The notes beneath the pieces are model-generated. The model was not told the origin of the DNA and did no database searches. It saw only the letters and a program-made list of their open reading frames with translations. DNA of 9,436 nt from an uncultured Sphingosinicella sp. (GTDB lineage: Bacteria > Pseudomonadota > Alphaproteobacteria > Sphingomonadales > Sphingomonadaceae), in the NCBI GenBank assembly GCA_946886275.1, contig CAMPIH010000088.1, positions 1 to 9,436 on the forward strand. Reading direction: 5' to 3'. Numbering within the stretch: position 1 is the stretch's first letter; the number at the start of each line of letters is the position of its first letter. Position numbers and translations under genes: made by a program. This document shows positions 1-5,070 of the stretch, piece by piece.

Positions 1-166
1 AGAAGGCCTGAACCAGAGCCGGATCGCGCTGAAACGCCTCGGGCGTGGCGACATCCTCGACCCGCTGCCCCTCCCACAGACCGTCCGGTCCGCGGAAGGT
101 AGCAAGGCCGGACTCGGCGGAGATGCCGGCGCCGGTGAGGATGACGATGTTGCTTATGTCGCTCAT
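1..166 (-). CDS. cobB: Sir2/CobB-family NAD-dependent protein deacylase (N-terminal part, cut by window edge)
   Basis: Sirtuins remove acyl groups from lysine side chains of cytoplasmic proteins, consuming NAD+ and releasing nicotinamide and O-acyl-ADP-ribose. Only the first 55 residues lie in the window. They begin [20 protein letters not shown] and carry the sirtuin NAD-binding signature GAGIS (about residues 12-16), then TFRGPDGLW (about 23-31) and [14 protein letters not shown], an arrangement typical of bacterial class III/CobB proteins. The catalytic His, the zinc cysteines and the Tyr/Arg pair that marks desuccinylases would lie beyond the window, so acyl specificity cannot be judged. 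The ATG at 164-166 was chosen because the sirtuin homology begins a few residues after it; upstream there is only a weak AAGG about eight bases away. It is divergent from the membrane protein gene at 294. Family membership is very likely; the symbol follows bacterial naming practice. Confidence 0.9.
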   Translation of the reverse strand, partial: MSDISNIVILTGAGISAESGLATFRGPDGLWEGQRVEDVATPEAFQRDPALVQAF

Positions 167-204
167 CGGCGTTGCCTTAGCCGAGCCGGCCAGGCTCCGG
201 AATG

Positions 205-223
205 GGGACATGGGACCTGTCCC
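205..223. repeat. Inverted repeat GGGACA-N7-TGTCCC between divergent genes
   Basis: Perfect 6-base arms, GGGACA at 205-210 and TGTCCC at 218-223, flank a 7-base spacer that itself contains a second GGGAC (212-216). It lies in the intergenic region between the sirtuin and the membrane protein gene. The arms could form a short hairpin or an operator. The core also resembles, from memory, GGGGACAGGTCCC-type dispersed palindromes (REP-like elements) found in many bacterial genomes. Copy number in this genome is unknown, so its nature is undecided. Confidence 0.45.
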
Positions 224-264
224 GTCAGGCGAAACGGGGTGGAACGGCACCCTTCGAACGTCCA

Positions 265-278
265 TGCTCCGCGGAGCA
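265..278. promoter_or_regulatory. Perfect 14-base palindrome TGCTCCGCGGAGCA upstream of the membrane protein gene
   Basis: TGCTCCGCGGAGCA reads identically on both strands. It ends three bases before the G-rich ribosome binding site (281-287) of the gene starting at 294. In DNA it could be the binding site of a dimeric regulator. In RNA a fully self-complementary 14-mer has no loop, so a stable cis hairpin is less likely than an operator, although a small-loop stem is possible. No binding protein can be named from sequence. Confidence 0.4.
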
Positions 279-280
279 GT

Positions 281-287
281 GGGGGGA
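281..287 (+). promoter_or_regulatory. G-rich ribosome binding site for the membrane protein at 294
   Basis: GGGGGGA lies six bases before the ATG at 294. It is a non-ideal Shine-Dalgarno sequence but correctly spaced, and it favours the ATG at 294 over the in-frame ATG at 300. Confidence 0.45.
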
Positions 288-293
288 TGAAGA

Positions 294-821
294 ATGGACA
301 TGGTTGAAGCCCAGCGCGATCTCGGGCGCGCCTATGTCGGCGGCGGGCCTGGAGTCCTGGTTTCGTCTCTGGTCTGGTTCGCCGCAGCTTTGGTGGAAAC
401 CCGCGGCGGCACAGGTCCCGCCTTTGCGGCTCTGTTCCTTGGCGGCATGCTGATCTTCCCGACAAGCATGGTTGCGTGCCGGTTCCTGTTTCGGAGGGAG
501 AGGGAATCGCGGGCCAATCCACTCGGGCGGCTCGCTTTGGAAAGCACGATCGCGATGATCGGCGGCCTGCTGGCGGCCTGGCTCTTCCTTCCGCTTCGGC
601 CCGATCTGGTCTTTCCGATTGCTGCGATCGCCGTCGGCACGCATTATTTCGTGTTCAGGACGATCTATGGCGACATTGTCTACTGGCTGCTCGGCGGACT
701 GATCACCGTCGCCGGGCTCCTCGCCATTTTCGATATGGTGCCGATCCCCGGCGGCACGATCCTCGCCGTCGGCCTGATCGAGCTGATCTTCGGGCTCTTC
801 CTGACGATGAGGGCGAAATAG
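294..821 (+). CDS. Hypothetical six-helix membrane protein (possibly DUF7010-like)
   Basis: This 175-residue integral membrane protein has no assigned function. Hydrophobic segments lie near residues 19-35, 43-64, 80-100, 104-122, 128-147 and 153-172, suggesting six helices in the inner membrane. Polar landmarks are the N-terminal [13 protein letters not shown], the short loop [14 protein letters not shown] (68-80), [13 protein letters not shown] (115-127) and the final loop DMVPIPGG (147-154). From memory, the order of an EAQ/D start, a GG step into helix 1 and an NPLG loop resembles small proteins labelled DUF7010; this was not tested. There is no signal peptide and no catalytic motif. It is transcribed alone, divergent from the sirtuin and convergent with the acetyltransferase. 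I am confident that it is a real gene because hydropathy and codon pattern are consistent throughout, but not of its role. Confidence 0.8.
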   Translation: MDMVEAQRDLGRAYVGGGPGVLVSSLVWFAAALVETRGGTGPAFAALFLGGMLIFPTSMVACRFLFRRERESRANPLGRLALESTIAMIGGLLAAWLFLPLRPDLVFPIAAIAVGTHYFVFRTIYGDIVYWLLGGLITVAGLLAIFDMVPIPGGTILAVGLIELIFGLFLTMRAK

Positions 822-908
822 TCGGACCAGGATCCGCAAGCCCAACCGATCAGGCCGAGGCGGCCCTGAAGCTGCGCGGTCTCGCCCACTCTTCTTTCCG
901 GCCAATAT

Positions 909-937
909 GGCCCGCAGGAGCATCGCCTGCCGGGGCC
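909..937. terminator. GC-rich stem-loop between convergent genes
   Basis: GGCCCGCAGG (909-918) pairs with CCTGCCGGGGCC (926-937) through ten base pairs, with two bulged bases on the right arm and a 7-base loop. It sits between the ends of the membrane protein (821) and the acetyltransferase (948), where a shared terminator would be expected. Neither side has a T-run, so as an intrinsic terminator it is weak; it may act with Rho or stabilise a 3' end. Confidence 0.35.
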
Positions 938-947
938 CAGGCCTCGC

Positions 948-1454
948 TCAGGCTCGCGGCAGGACGTAGATGTTGCGCGAAATTCCGTCCGGGAAGGTTT
1001 CGCGGCCGATGATCGTCCCGCCCAGCTTCTCGGCGAGCCGTCGGGCCGGCTGGTTGCCGTCGTTCATATGGGTCTCGACCTGATCCCAGCCGAGGCTGTC
1101 ATGCGCCCAGGCGATCGCCGCCCTCGACGCCTCGAGCGCATAACCCTGGCGCCGGGCCGCGGGGGCGATCCACCAGGTCAGCTCATGCCTGGGCCAATCC
1201 TCCGGCCAGACGATTCCGCAGCCGCCGACCATCCTGCCGCTCGATTTCTCCTCGATACTCCACATGCCGAAGCCGCGAAGCGACCAGTGACCGATATCGG
1301 CGGCAAGCTTTCGCCAGGCGAGCCCCGCGCGAAGCGGACCGCCATAAGCGGCCGATGCCCGGCGATCGGCGTAGAAATTGCGATAGACGGGAAAATCGTC
1401 TCGCCCCGGCGCGCGCAGGATGAGCCGATCGGTGTGGAGGGTCGGAATGTCCAT
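948..1454 (-). CDS. GNAT-family N-acetyltransferase (RimJ/RimL type)
   Basis: A 168-residue, single-domain GNAT protein that would transfer an acetyl group from acetyl-CoA to an amine in the cytoplasm. The N-terminal strand TLHTDRLILRAPGRDD (5-20) is the usual opening of the RimJ/RimL-like Acetyltransf_3 group. The acetyl-CoA pyrophosphate-binding motif A is RRQGYA (101-106), preceded by strand ELTWWIAP. The C-terminal NQPARRLAEKLGG (134-146) is the conserved helix of this group. Members acetylate ribosomal protein N-termini, antibiotics or small metabolites, so the substrate is open. Length is normal. The start ATG at 1452-1454 places TDRLILR at the expected distance; only a weak AGGG lies upstream. 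It is probably a single-gene transcript, since a stem-loop separates it from the small gene upstream. Confidence 0.9.
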   Translation of the reverse strand: MDIPTLHTDRLILRAPGRDDFPVYRNFYADRRASAAYGGPLRAGLAWRKLAADIGHWSLRGFGMWSIEEKSSGRMVGGCGIVWPEDWPRHELTWWIAPAARRQGYALEASRAAIAWAHDSLGWDQVETHMNDGNQPARRLAEKLGGTIIGRETFPDGISRNIYVLPRA

Positions 1455-1492
1455 GCGCCGAGCCCTAGCGGGCAGAAGCCGCTGCCGGAAAG

Positions 1493-1512
1493 GCCTGAAT
1501 GTTCGATCAGGC
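1493..1512. repeat. Short inverted repeat GCCTGA-N8-TCAGGC
   Basis: A perfect 6-base inverted repeat (1493-1498 and 1507-1512) with an 8-base spacer, about 40 bases upstream of the acetyltransferase start. It could be an operator or a leader hairpin for that gene. There is no supporting evidence beyond symmetry and position. Confidence 0.25.
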
Positions 1513-1535
1513 GAGAGATGGGCCCGGAGAATCGA

Positions 1536-1569
1536 AGCTCCCCGGCGCGGCCAACACGCCGGGGAAGCT
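1536..1569 (-). terminator. Stem-loop terminator candidate after the small membrane protein gene
   Basis: AGCT (1536-1539) plus CCCCGGCG (1540-1547) pairs with CGCCGGGG (1557-1564) and AGCT (1566-1569): a twelve-pair stem with one bulged A at 1565 and a 9-base loop. It begins 20 bases beyond the stop codon of the gene at 1589-1789. On the minus strand it is followed by TCGATTCT, which is only moderately T-rich. It probably ends the small stress-gene transcript and insulates the acetyltransferase downstream. Confidence 0.55.
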
Positions 1570-1588
1570 CGGGAGACACGGAAATATA

Positions 1589-1789
1589 TTATTCGGTCGT
1601 GGCCGGTGCCTCGACCTTGACGTCGGCATTGATGTCGGTCGCGTCGTCGGCGCCGCCGAGCAGGCCCCTGCCGAACAGCAGGAACAGCACGACCAGCACC
1701 GCGATGAGCAGAACGACCGCGAGGATCGTGCCGCCGCCACCGCCGCCGCCGTCGGTGGTGACGATCGTCTCTCTTTCGCGCTCAGCCAT
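1589..1789 (-). CDS. Small glycine-rich single-pass membrane protein, under a stress promoter
   Basis: A 66-residue protein of unknown function. It has a charged N-terminus (MAERERETIVTTD), a run of seven glycines (14-20), one strongly hydrophobic helix (about 21-40, rich in Val and Leu), and a short acidic tail with TDINADVKVEAP. No catalytic residues are visible. By the positive-inside rule the orientation is uncertain, because Arg occurs on both sides of the helix. Proteins of this layout (short polar head, poly-Gly, one helix, NADVKV-like tail) are, from memory, common and unnamed in alphaproteobacteria. A strong AAGGAG seven bases before the ATG and a perfect EcfG-type promoter 32 bases upstream make this a convincing gene despite its size, and point to expression during general stress or stationary phase. 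It may affect envelope integrity, but that is inference. Confidence 0.85.
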   Translation of the reverse strand: MAERERETIVTTDGGGGGGGTILAVVLLIAVLVVLFLLFGRGLLGGADDATDINADVKVEAPATTE

Positions 1790-1796
1790 GAGATAA

Positions 1797-1802
1797 CTCC
1801 TT
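1797..1802 (-). promoter_or_regulatory. Ribosome binding site AAGGAG of the small membrane protein
   Basis: AAGGAG on the minus strand, seven bases before the ATG at 1787-1789. It is a near-ideal Shine-Dalgarno sequence and fixes the start of this short gene. Confidence 0.85.
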
Positions 1803-1820
1803 CAGTCGTTGCAGGGTCGG

Positions 1821-1845
1821 AACGCGGTCCGGTTCAGGCTGTTCC
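1821..1845 (-). promoter_or_regulatory. EcfG-type general stress response promoter, GGAAC-N16-CGTT
   Basis: On the minus strand the -35 element GGAAC (1845-1841) and the -10 element CGTT (1824-1821) are separated by exactly 16 bases, matching the alphaproteobacterial EcfG consensus GGAAC-N16/17-CGTT at all nine defined positions. Transcription should begin near 1814, giving a leader of about 25 bases that contains the AAGGAG site before the ATG at 1789. In these bacteria EcfG is released by the PhyR/NepR partner switch under stress. The promoter match and geometry are seen directly; its use in vivo is inferred. Confidence 0.75.
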
Positions 1846-1940
1846 ATGGCACGAAAGGCTATTCGACCCCTGCGACCCGCTCGAGCTTGCGGGGCGGACG
1901 CGTGTCGCCCATGAAGCGGCCCTGGAGGAGAGCGGTGGCG
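1846..1940 (+). other. Intergenic leader upstream of dapB
   Basis: This is the rest of the region between the divergent small gene and dapB. It holds GGGCG (1892-1896) and CGCCC (1906-1910), which could form a five-pair stem just ahead of the dapB ribosome binding site, and a weaker CCCGC/GCGGG pair (1876-1880, 1889-1893). No good -35/-10 pair of the housekeeping type is visible. The dapB reading frame stays open back to 1809, but the translation there does not look like DapB and is treated as leader. Confidence 0.3.
1924..1930 (+). promoter_or_regulatory. Ribosome binding site GGAGGAG of dapB
   Basis: GGAGGAG lies 10 bases before the ATG at 1941 and 4 bases before an in-frame GTG at 1935. 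Both starts are possible and differ by two residues. The ATG at 1911 (starting MKRPWRR) lies upstream of this site and is therefore disfavoured. Confidence 0.7.
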
Positions 1941-2672
1941 ATGATCGGGATCGGCATTTTGGGATCGGGCGGCCGGATGGGCACCACGATCGCGGCGGCA
2001 ATCGAGGAACGGCCGGACGTGAAACTCGCCGGCGGCGCCGGCAAGGGCGACGACCATGCCGATCTCGCGCGACGGTCGGACGTGCTGATCGATTTTTCGA
2101 CTCCGGACTCCCTCGCCGGCCATCTCGACTCCGCCGTCGCCGCCTATGTCCCGATCGTCGTCGGAACGACCGGGCTGACCGCCGATCAGGAAAGGCACAT
2201 CGACGAGGCTGCCGGTCGGATTGCCATTCTCCAGTCCGCGAACATGTCGCTCGGAGTCAATCTGCTCGCTTTCCTCGTCCGTGAAGCCGCAGCTCGGCTC
2301 GGGCCCGACTGGGACGTGGAGATCGTCGAGATGCACCACCGGCACAAGGTCGACTCGCCGTCGGGGACCGCTTTGCTTCTCGGCGCCGCCGCCGCCAAGG
2401 GCCGGGGAGTCGCCCTGGACGATGTCAGCGATCGCGGCCGCGACGGCATCACCGGCGCCCGCGAAGCGGGCCGGATCGGTTTCGCAGCCCTTCGCGGCGG
2501 GACGGTGACGGGCGATCACATGGCGATCTTCGCCGGCGAGGGCGAGCGGATCGAGCTCGGCCACCGCGCCGAGAGCCGGGCGATCTTCGCTCGCGGAGCG
2601 GTTCGGGCCGCCTTGTGGCTGAAGGACCAGCCGGCGGGCCGCTATTCCATGGCCGACATGCTGCAAATCTGA
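1941..2672 (+). CDS. dapB: 4-hydroxy-tetrahydrodipicolinate reductase
   Basis: DapB reduces 4-hydroxy-tetrahydrodipicolinate to tetrahydrodipicolinate with NAD(P)H in the cytoplasm, the second dedicated step towards diaminopimelate (peptidoglycan) and lysine. In the 243 residues, the N-terminal Rossmann loop is GILGSGGRMG (5-14), followed by DFSTP (51-55), VVGTTGLT (73-80), and the hinge SANMSLGVNLL (99-109). The substrate-binding and catalytic signature is EMHHRHKVDSPSGTA (130-144), with catalytic His132 and lysine Lys136. RGGTVTGDH (185-193) and the C-terminal GRYSMADML (233-241) are also typical. It is about 30 residues shorter than E. coli DapB (273), mostly in the region after the first strand, where GAGKGDDHADL replaces a longer loop. 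It is the first gene of a four-gene operon; its stop TGA overlaps the ATG of the permease. Identification is firm. Confidence 0.97.
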   Translation: MIGIGILGSGGRMGTTIAAAIEERPDVKLAGGAGKGDDHADLARRSDVLIDFSTPDSLAGHLDSAVAAYVPIVVGTTGLTADQERHIDEAAGRIAILQSANMSLGVNLLAFLVREAAARLGPDWDVEIVEMHHRHKVDSPSGTALLLGAAAAKGRGVALDDVSDRGRDGITGAREAGRIGFAALRGGTVTGDHMAIFAGEGERIELGHRAESRAIFARGAVRAALWLKDQPAGRYSMADMLQI

Positions 2673-4006
2673 TGACCGTGGCCGGCACTGACGGAAGCTC
2701 GGCCGGCCTCGCCCGGCGGCTCGGCCTGTTCGACGCGACGATGCTCGTCATGGGCGGGATCATCGGCGCCGGCATCTTCGTCAACCCGGCCGAGGTCGCC
2801 CGGATCGTCACCACCCCCGAGCTGATCGTCGGCGCCTGGCTGATCGGCGGCCTGGTCGCGATCGCCGGTGCGCTCGTCTATGCCGAGCTCGCCGCCCGCC
2901 GCCCTGAAACGGGCGGCCAATATGCCTATCTGCGTGACGCCTGGGGGCCGGTGCCGGCCTTCCTCTACGGTTGGTCGCTACTGCTCGTGATCCAGTCCGG
3001 AGGGATGGCCGCGGTCGCGATCACCTTCGCCCGTTATTTCGTCGAGTTGACCAGCTGGCCGATCCACGAGGGCGCTCTGGCCGCCGCCGTTCTGGCGCTT
3101 CTGACCGCGGTCAACTGCCTCGGCGTGCGTACCGGAAGCAACGTCCAGAGCGCCTTGATGGTGCTCAAGATCCTCGCCATCGCGGCGCTCGTGACCTGCG
3201 GACTCCTGTTGGTGGCGCCGGCACCCGATGCCTCCGCCGCGGCGCCCGACGCGGACGGTTTGGGCGGCTGGGGCCTGATCGCCGCCCTGACCCCGGTCAT
3301 GTTCGCTTATGGCGGATGGCAGACCTCCAGCTTCGTCGCGGGGGAAATGAAAGATCCTCGGCGTGACCTGGCGCGGGGAATGCTTCTCGGCGTCGGCGCC
3401 GTCGTGCTCCTCTACGGCGCGGTCGCCTTCGTCTGCGTCCAGGCGCTGGGGCCGCAGGGCCTGGCCGAAACCCGCACTCCGGCGTCGGCGGTAATGCGCC
3501 TCGCCCTCGGCGACGCCGGAGCCCGGCTGATCGCTCTCGGGATCGCCGTGTCGGCGCTTGGCTTCCTCAGCCAGAGCATGCTGACGACTCCCCGGGTCTA
3601 TTATGCGATGGCCAAGGACGGCCTCTTCTTCGACCGTATCGGCGAGGTCAGCCCCCGCACCCGGGCGCCGGTCTTCGCGATCCTCCTGCAAGGCGCCGCG
3701 GCGATCCTGATCGCCCTTTCCGGCAGCTATGGCCAGATATTGAGCTTCGTCGTCTCGGTCGATTTCATCTGGTTCGGGCTCACCGGTGCCGCCTTGTTAG
3801 TGTTCCGCCGGCGGCAGCCGGAGGCGGACGGATTCCGGGTGCCCTTCCATCATTTCACCACCGGCCTGTTCGTCGCCGCCTGCGCGCTCATCGTCGCCGC
3901 CACCCTCTACAACCATCCGGTCAACAGCGCGGTCGGCTTCCTCATCGTCCTCGCCGGAATCCCCGCCTGTCTCTATTGGCTTCGCCGGCGGAGGGAAAAG
4001 GCGTGA
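2672..4006 (+). CDS. APC-family amino acid permease
   Basis: A 444-residue inner-membrane transporter of the amino acid/polyamine/organocation superfamily with about twelve hydrophobic segments, the usual size and layout. Helix 1 carries VMGGIIGAGIFVNP (26-39), the broken-helix GxG-I-F substrate-binding motif. It is followed by the conserved loop ELAARRPETGGQYAYLRDAWG, then NCLGVRTGSNVQ before helix 5, and AYGGWQTSSFVAGEMKDPRRDLARG, the helix 6 to loop signature with the conserved Glu and PRR. These favour the YfnA/LAT-like branch (COG0531-type) over lysine-specific LysP, but the substrate is not evident. The ATG at 2672 overlaps the dapB stop (ATGA) and has no visible Shine-Dalgarno sequence, so translation probably depends on ribosomes finishing dapB. 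It is the natural partner of the aminotransferase downstream. Confidence 0.92.
   Translation: MTVAGTDGSSAGLARRLGLFDATMLVMGGIIGAGIFVNPAEVARIVTTPELIVGAWLIGGLVAIAGALVYAELAARRPETGGQYAYLRDAWGPVPAFLYGWSLLLVIQSGGMAAVAITFARYFVELTSWPIHEGALAAAVLALLTAVNCLGVRTGSNVQSALMVLKILAIAALVTCGLLLVAPAPDASAAAPDADGLGGWGLIAALTPVMFAYGGWQTSSFVAGEMKDPRRDLARGMLLGVGAVVLLYGAVAFVCVQALGPQGLAETRTPASAVMRLALGDAGARLIALGIAVSALGFLSQSMLTTPRVYYAMAKDGLFFDRIGEVSPRTRAPVFAILLQGAAAILIALSGSYGQILSFVVSVDFIWFGLTGAALLVFRRRQPEADGFRVPFHHFTTGLFVAACALIVAATLYNHPVNSAVGFLIVLAGIPACLYWLRRRREKA
3990..3994 (+). promoter_or_regulatory. Ribosome binding site GGAGG deciding a GTG start for the aminotransferase
   Basis: GGAGG, inside the end of the permease gene, lies 8 bases before GTG at 4003-4005 but 23 bases before the next in-frame ATG at 4018. 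The spacing and the GTGA overlap with the permease stop favour the GTG start. Confidence 0.7.
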
Positions 4007-5070
4007 CCGGCCGGACGATGCGTTCCGACTATATGCACTGGGCGAAGAACCAGCCGCCGGTGCGCTACAATCTCGCTTCGAGCGAAGTCCCTGGTTTCCG
4101 GCTCGACCGCCTGCCGATCCGGATCGAGGATCTCGAGCTCGACGGCGCCAGCCGCCACCGCTACCCGCCGCTTCGCGAGGCGATCGCCGCAAAGGAAGGC
4201 GTCAGCGCCGACCAGGTGGTGATGGCGAACGGCACCTCGATGGCGAACTTCCTCGCCCTCGCCGCGCTCGTCTCGCCGGGCGACGAGGTGCTGGTCGAGC
4301 AGCCGACCTACGAGCCGATGCTCGCCGCCGCCCGATTCCTCGGTGCCGAGGTGAAGCGCTTCTCGCGCCGCGGCGAAGACGGATTCCGGCTCGACCCGGA
4401 AGCGGTGGAGCGAGCCGTCACGCCGCGGACCCGGCTGATCCTGATCGCCAATCTCCACAACCCCTCCGGCGCCTTCGCCGACGAGGAAGTGCTGGCGCGG
4501 ATCGGCGCGATCGGACCTCGGGTGCTGGTCGACGAGGTCTATCTCGACTCCAGACCCGGCGCCCGCTCGGCGGCCCACCTCGGGGCCAATTTCGTCACCA
4601 CCAACAGCCTCACCAAGGTTTACGGCCTCAGCGGCCTGAGATGCGGCTGGATCCTCGCCGAACCCGAAACGGCCGAGCGGATGTGGCGGCTGAACGAGCT
4701 GATGGGCGTGGCCCAGCCCCATGCCGACGAGCGGCTGGGCTGCATCGCTTTTGCCCATCTTGGTGAGATCGCCCGCGGAACGCCCGACTTGCTCGACCGC
4801 AACCGCGCCCTCGTCGAGAGCTTCATCGCCGAACGATCCGAGCTCGATTGCGCGCCGCTGCGGCAGGGCATCACCGCTTTTCCGCGCCTTCTGGGGCTCG
4901 ACGTCGATTCGCTCCACGCCCTGCTCGTCTCCAGATACGAAACGTCGATCGTTCCGGGCCGCTGGTTCGAGAGCCCCGATCGATTCCGGCTCGGCTATGG
5001 CCAGGCCACCGATCTCGTCGAGGCCGCGCTGGAGCGGCTCGGCTCGGCGCTGGACGAGCTGGGGCGATGA
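4003..5070 (+). CDS. PLP-dependent aminotransferase, class I/II fold
   Basis: A 355-residue fold-type I aminotransferase, cytoplasmic, expected to exchange an amino group between an amino acid and a 2-oxo acid. Visible active-site elements, counted from the GTG start: ANGTSMAN (75-82; phosphate-binding loop region), QPTYEPM (100-106), HNPSG with Asn153, VDEVY with Asp177 (pyridine nitrogen) and Tyr180, NSLTKVYGLSGLRCGW (201-216) with Schiff-base Lys205 and phosphate-contacting Arg214, and RFRLGYG with Arg329 as the likely carboxylate-binding arginine. All key residues are present. It is somewhat shorter than typical AspC-like enzymes (about 390-400), consistent with a compact N-terminus. Specificity is not evident; it is not an obvious HisC, DapC/ArgD or AspC. 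Position between a permease and nth, with 4-base overlaps at both ends, suggests it acts on what the permease carries. Confidence 0.92.
   Translation: MTGRTMRSDYMHWAKNQPPVRYNLASSEVPGFRLDRLPIRIEDLELDGASRHRYPPLREAIAAKEGVSADQVVMANGTSMANFLALAALVSPGDEVLVEQPTYEPMLAAARFLGAEVKRFSRRGEDGFRLDPEAVERAVTPRTRLILIANLHNPSGAFADEEVLARIGAIGPRVLVDEVYLDSRPGARSAAHLGANFVTTNSLTKVYGLSGLRCGWILAEPETAERMWRLNELMGVAQPHADERLGCIAFAHLGEIARGTPDLLDRNRALVESFIAERSELDCAPLRQGITAFPRLLGLDVDSLHALLVSRYETSIVPGRWFESPDRFRLGYGQATDLVEAALERLGSALDELGR

Noticed and set aside
241..265. Possible EcfG -35 (GGAAC at 241-245) upstream of the membrane protein gene
   Set aside because: Neither 16 nor 17 bases downstream is there a CGTT-like -10 element, so the promoter match fails.
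225..923. Minus-strand open frame (232 codons) antisense to the membrane protein
   Set aside because: Its translation is charged low-complexity sequence, while the plus strand gives six regular hydrophobic helices with a plausible start site.
1068..1796. Plus-strand open frame (242 codons) over the acetyltransferase and small gene
   Set aside because: It is antisense to a clear GNAT gene and to the small gene with its own promoter and ribosome binding site; the translation is Arg/Pro-rich with no domain.
1809..1940. N-terminal extension of dapB (open frame back to 1809, or ATG at 1911)
   Set aside because: The extra residues do not resemble DapB, the Rossmann motif should start within a few residues of the N-terminus, the GGAGGAG site points to 1935/1941, and the divergent EcfG promoter lies inside this stretch.
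3973..4917. Long minus-strand open frame (314 codons) antisense to the aminotransferase
   Set aside because: The antisense frame lacks any recognisable domain, and the plus strand encodes a complete PLP enzyme.
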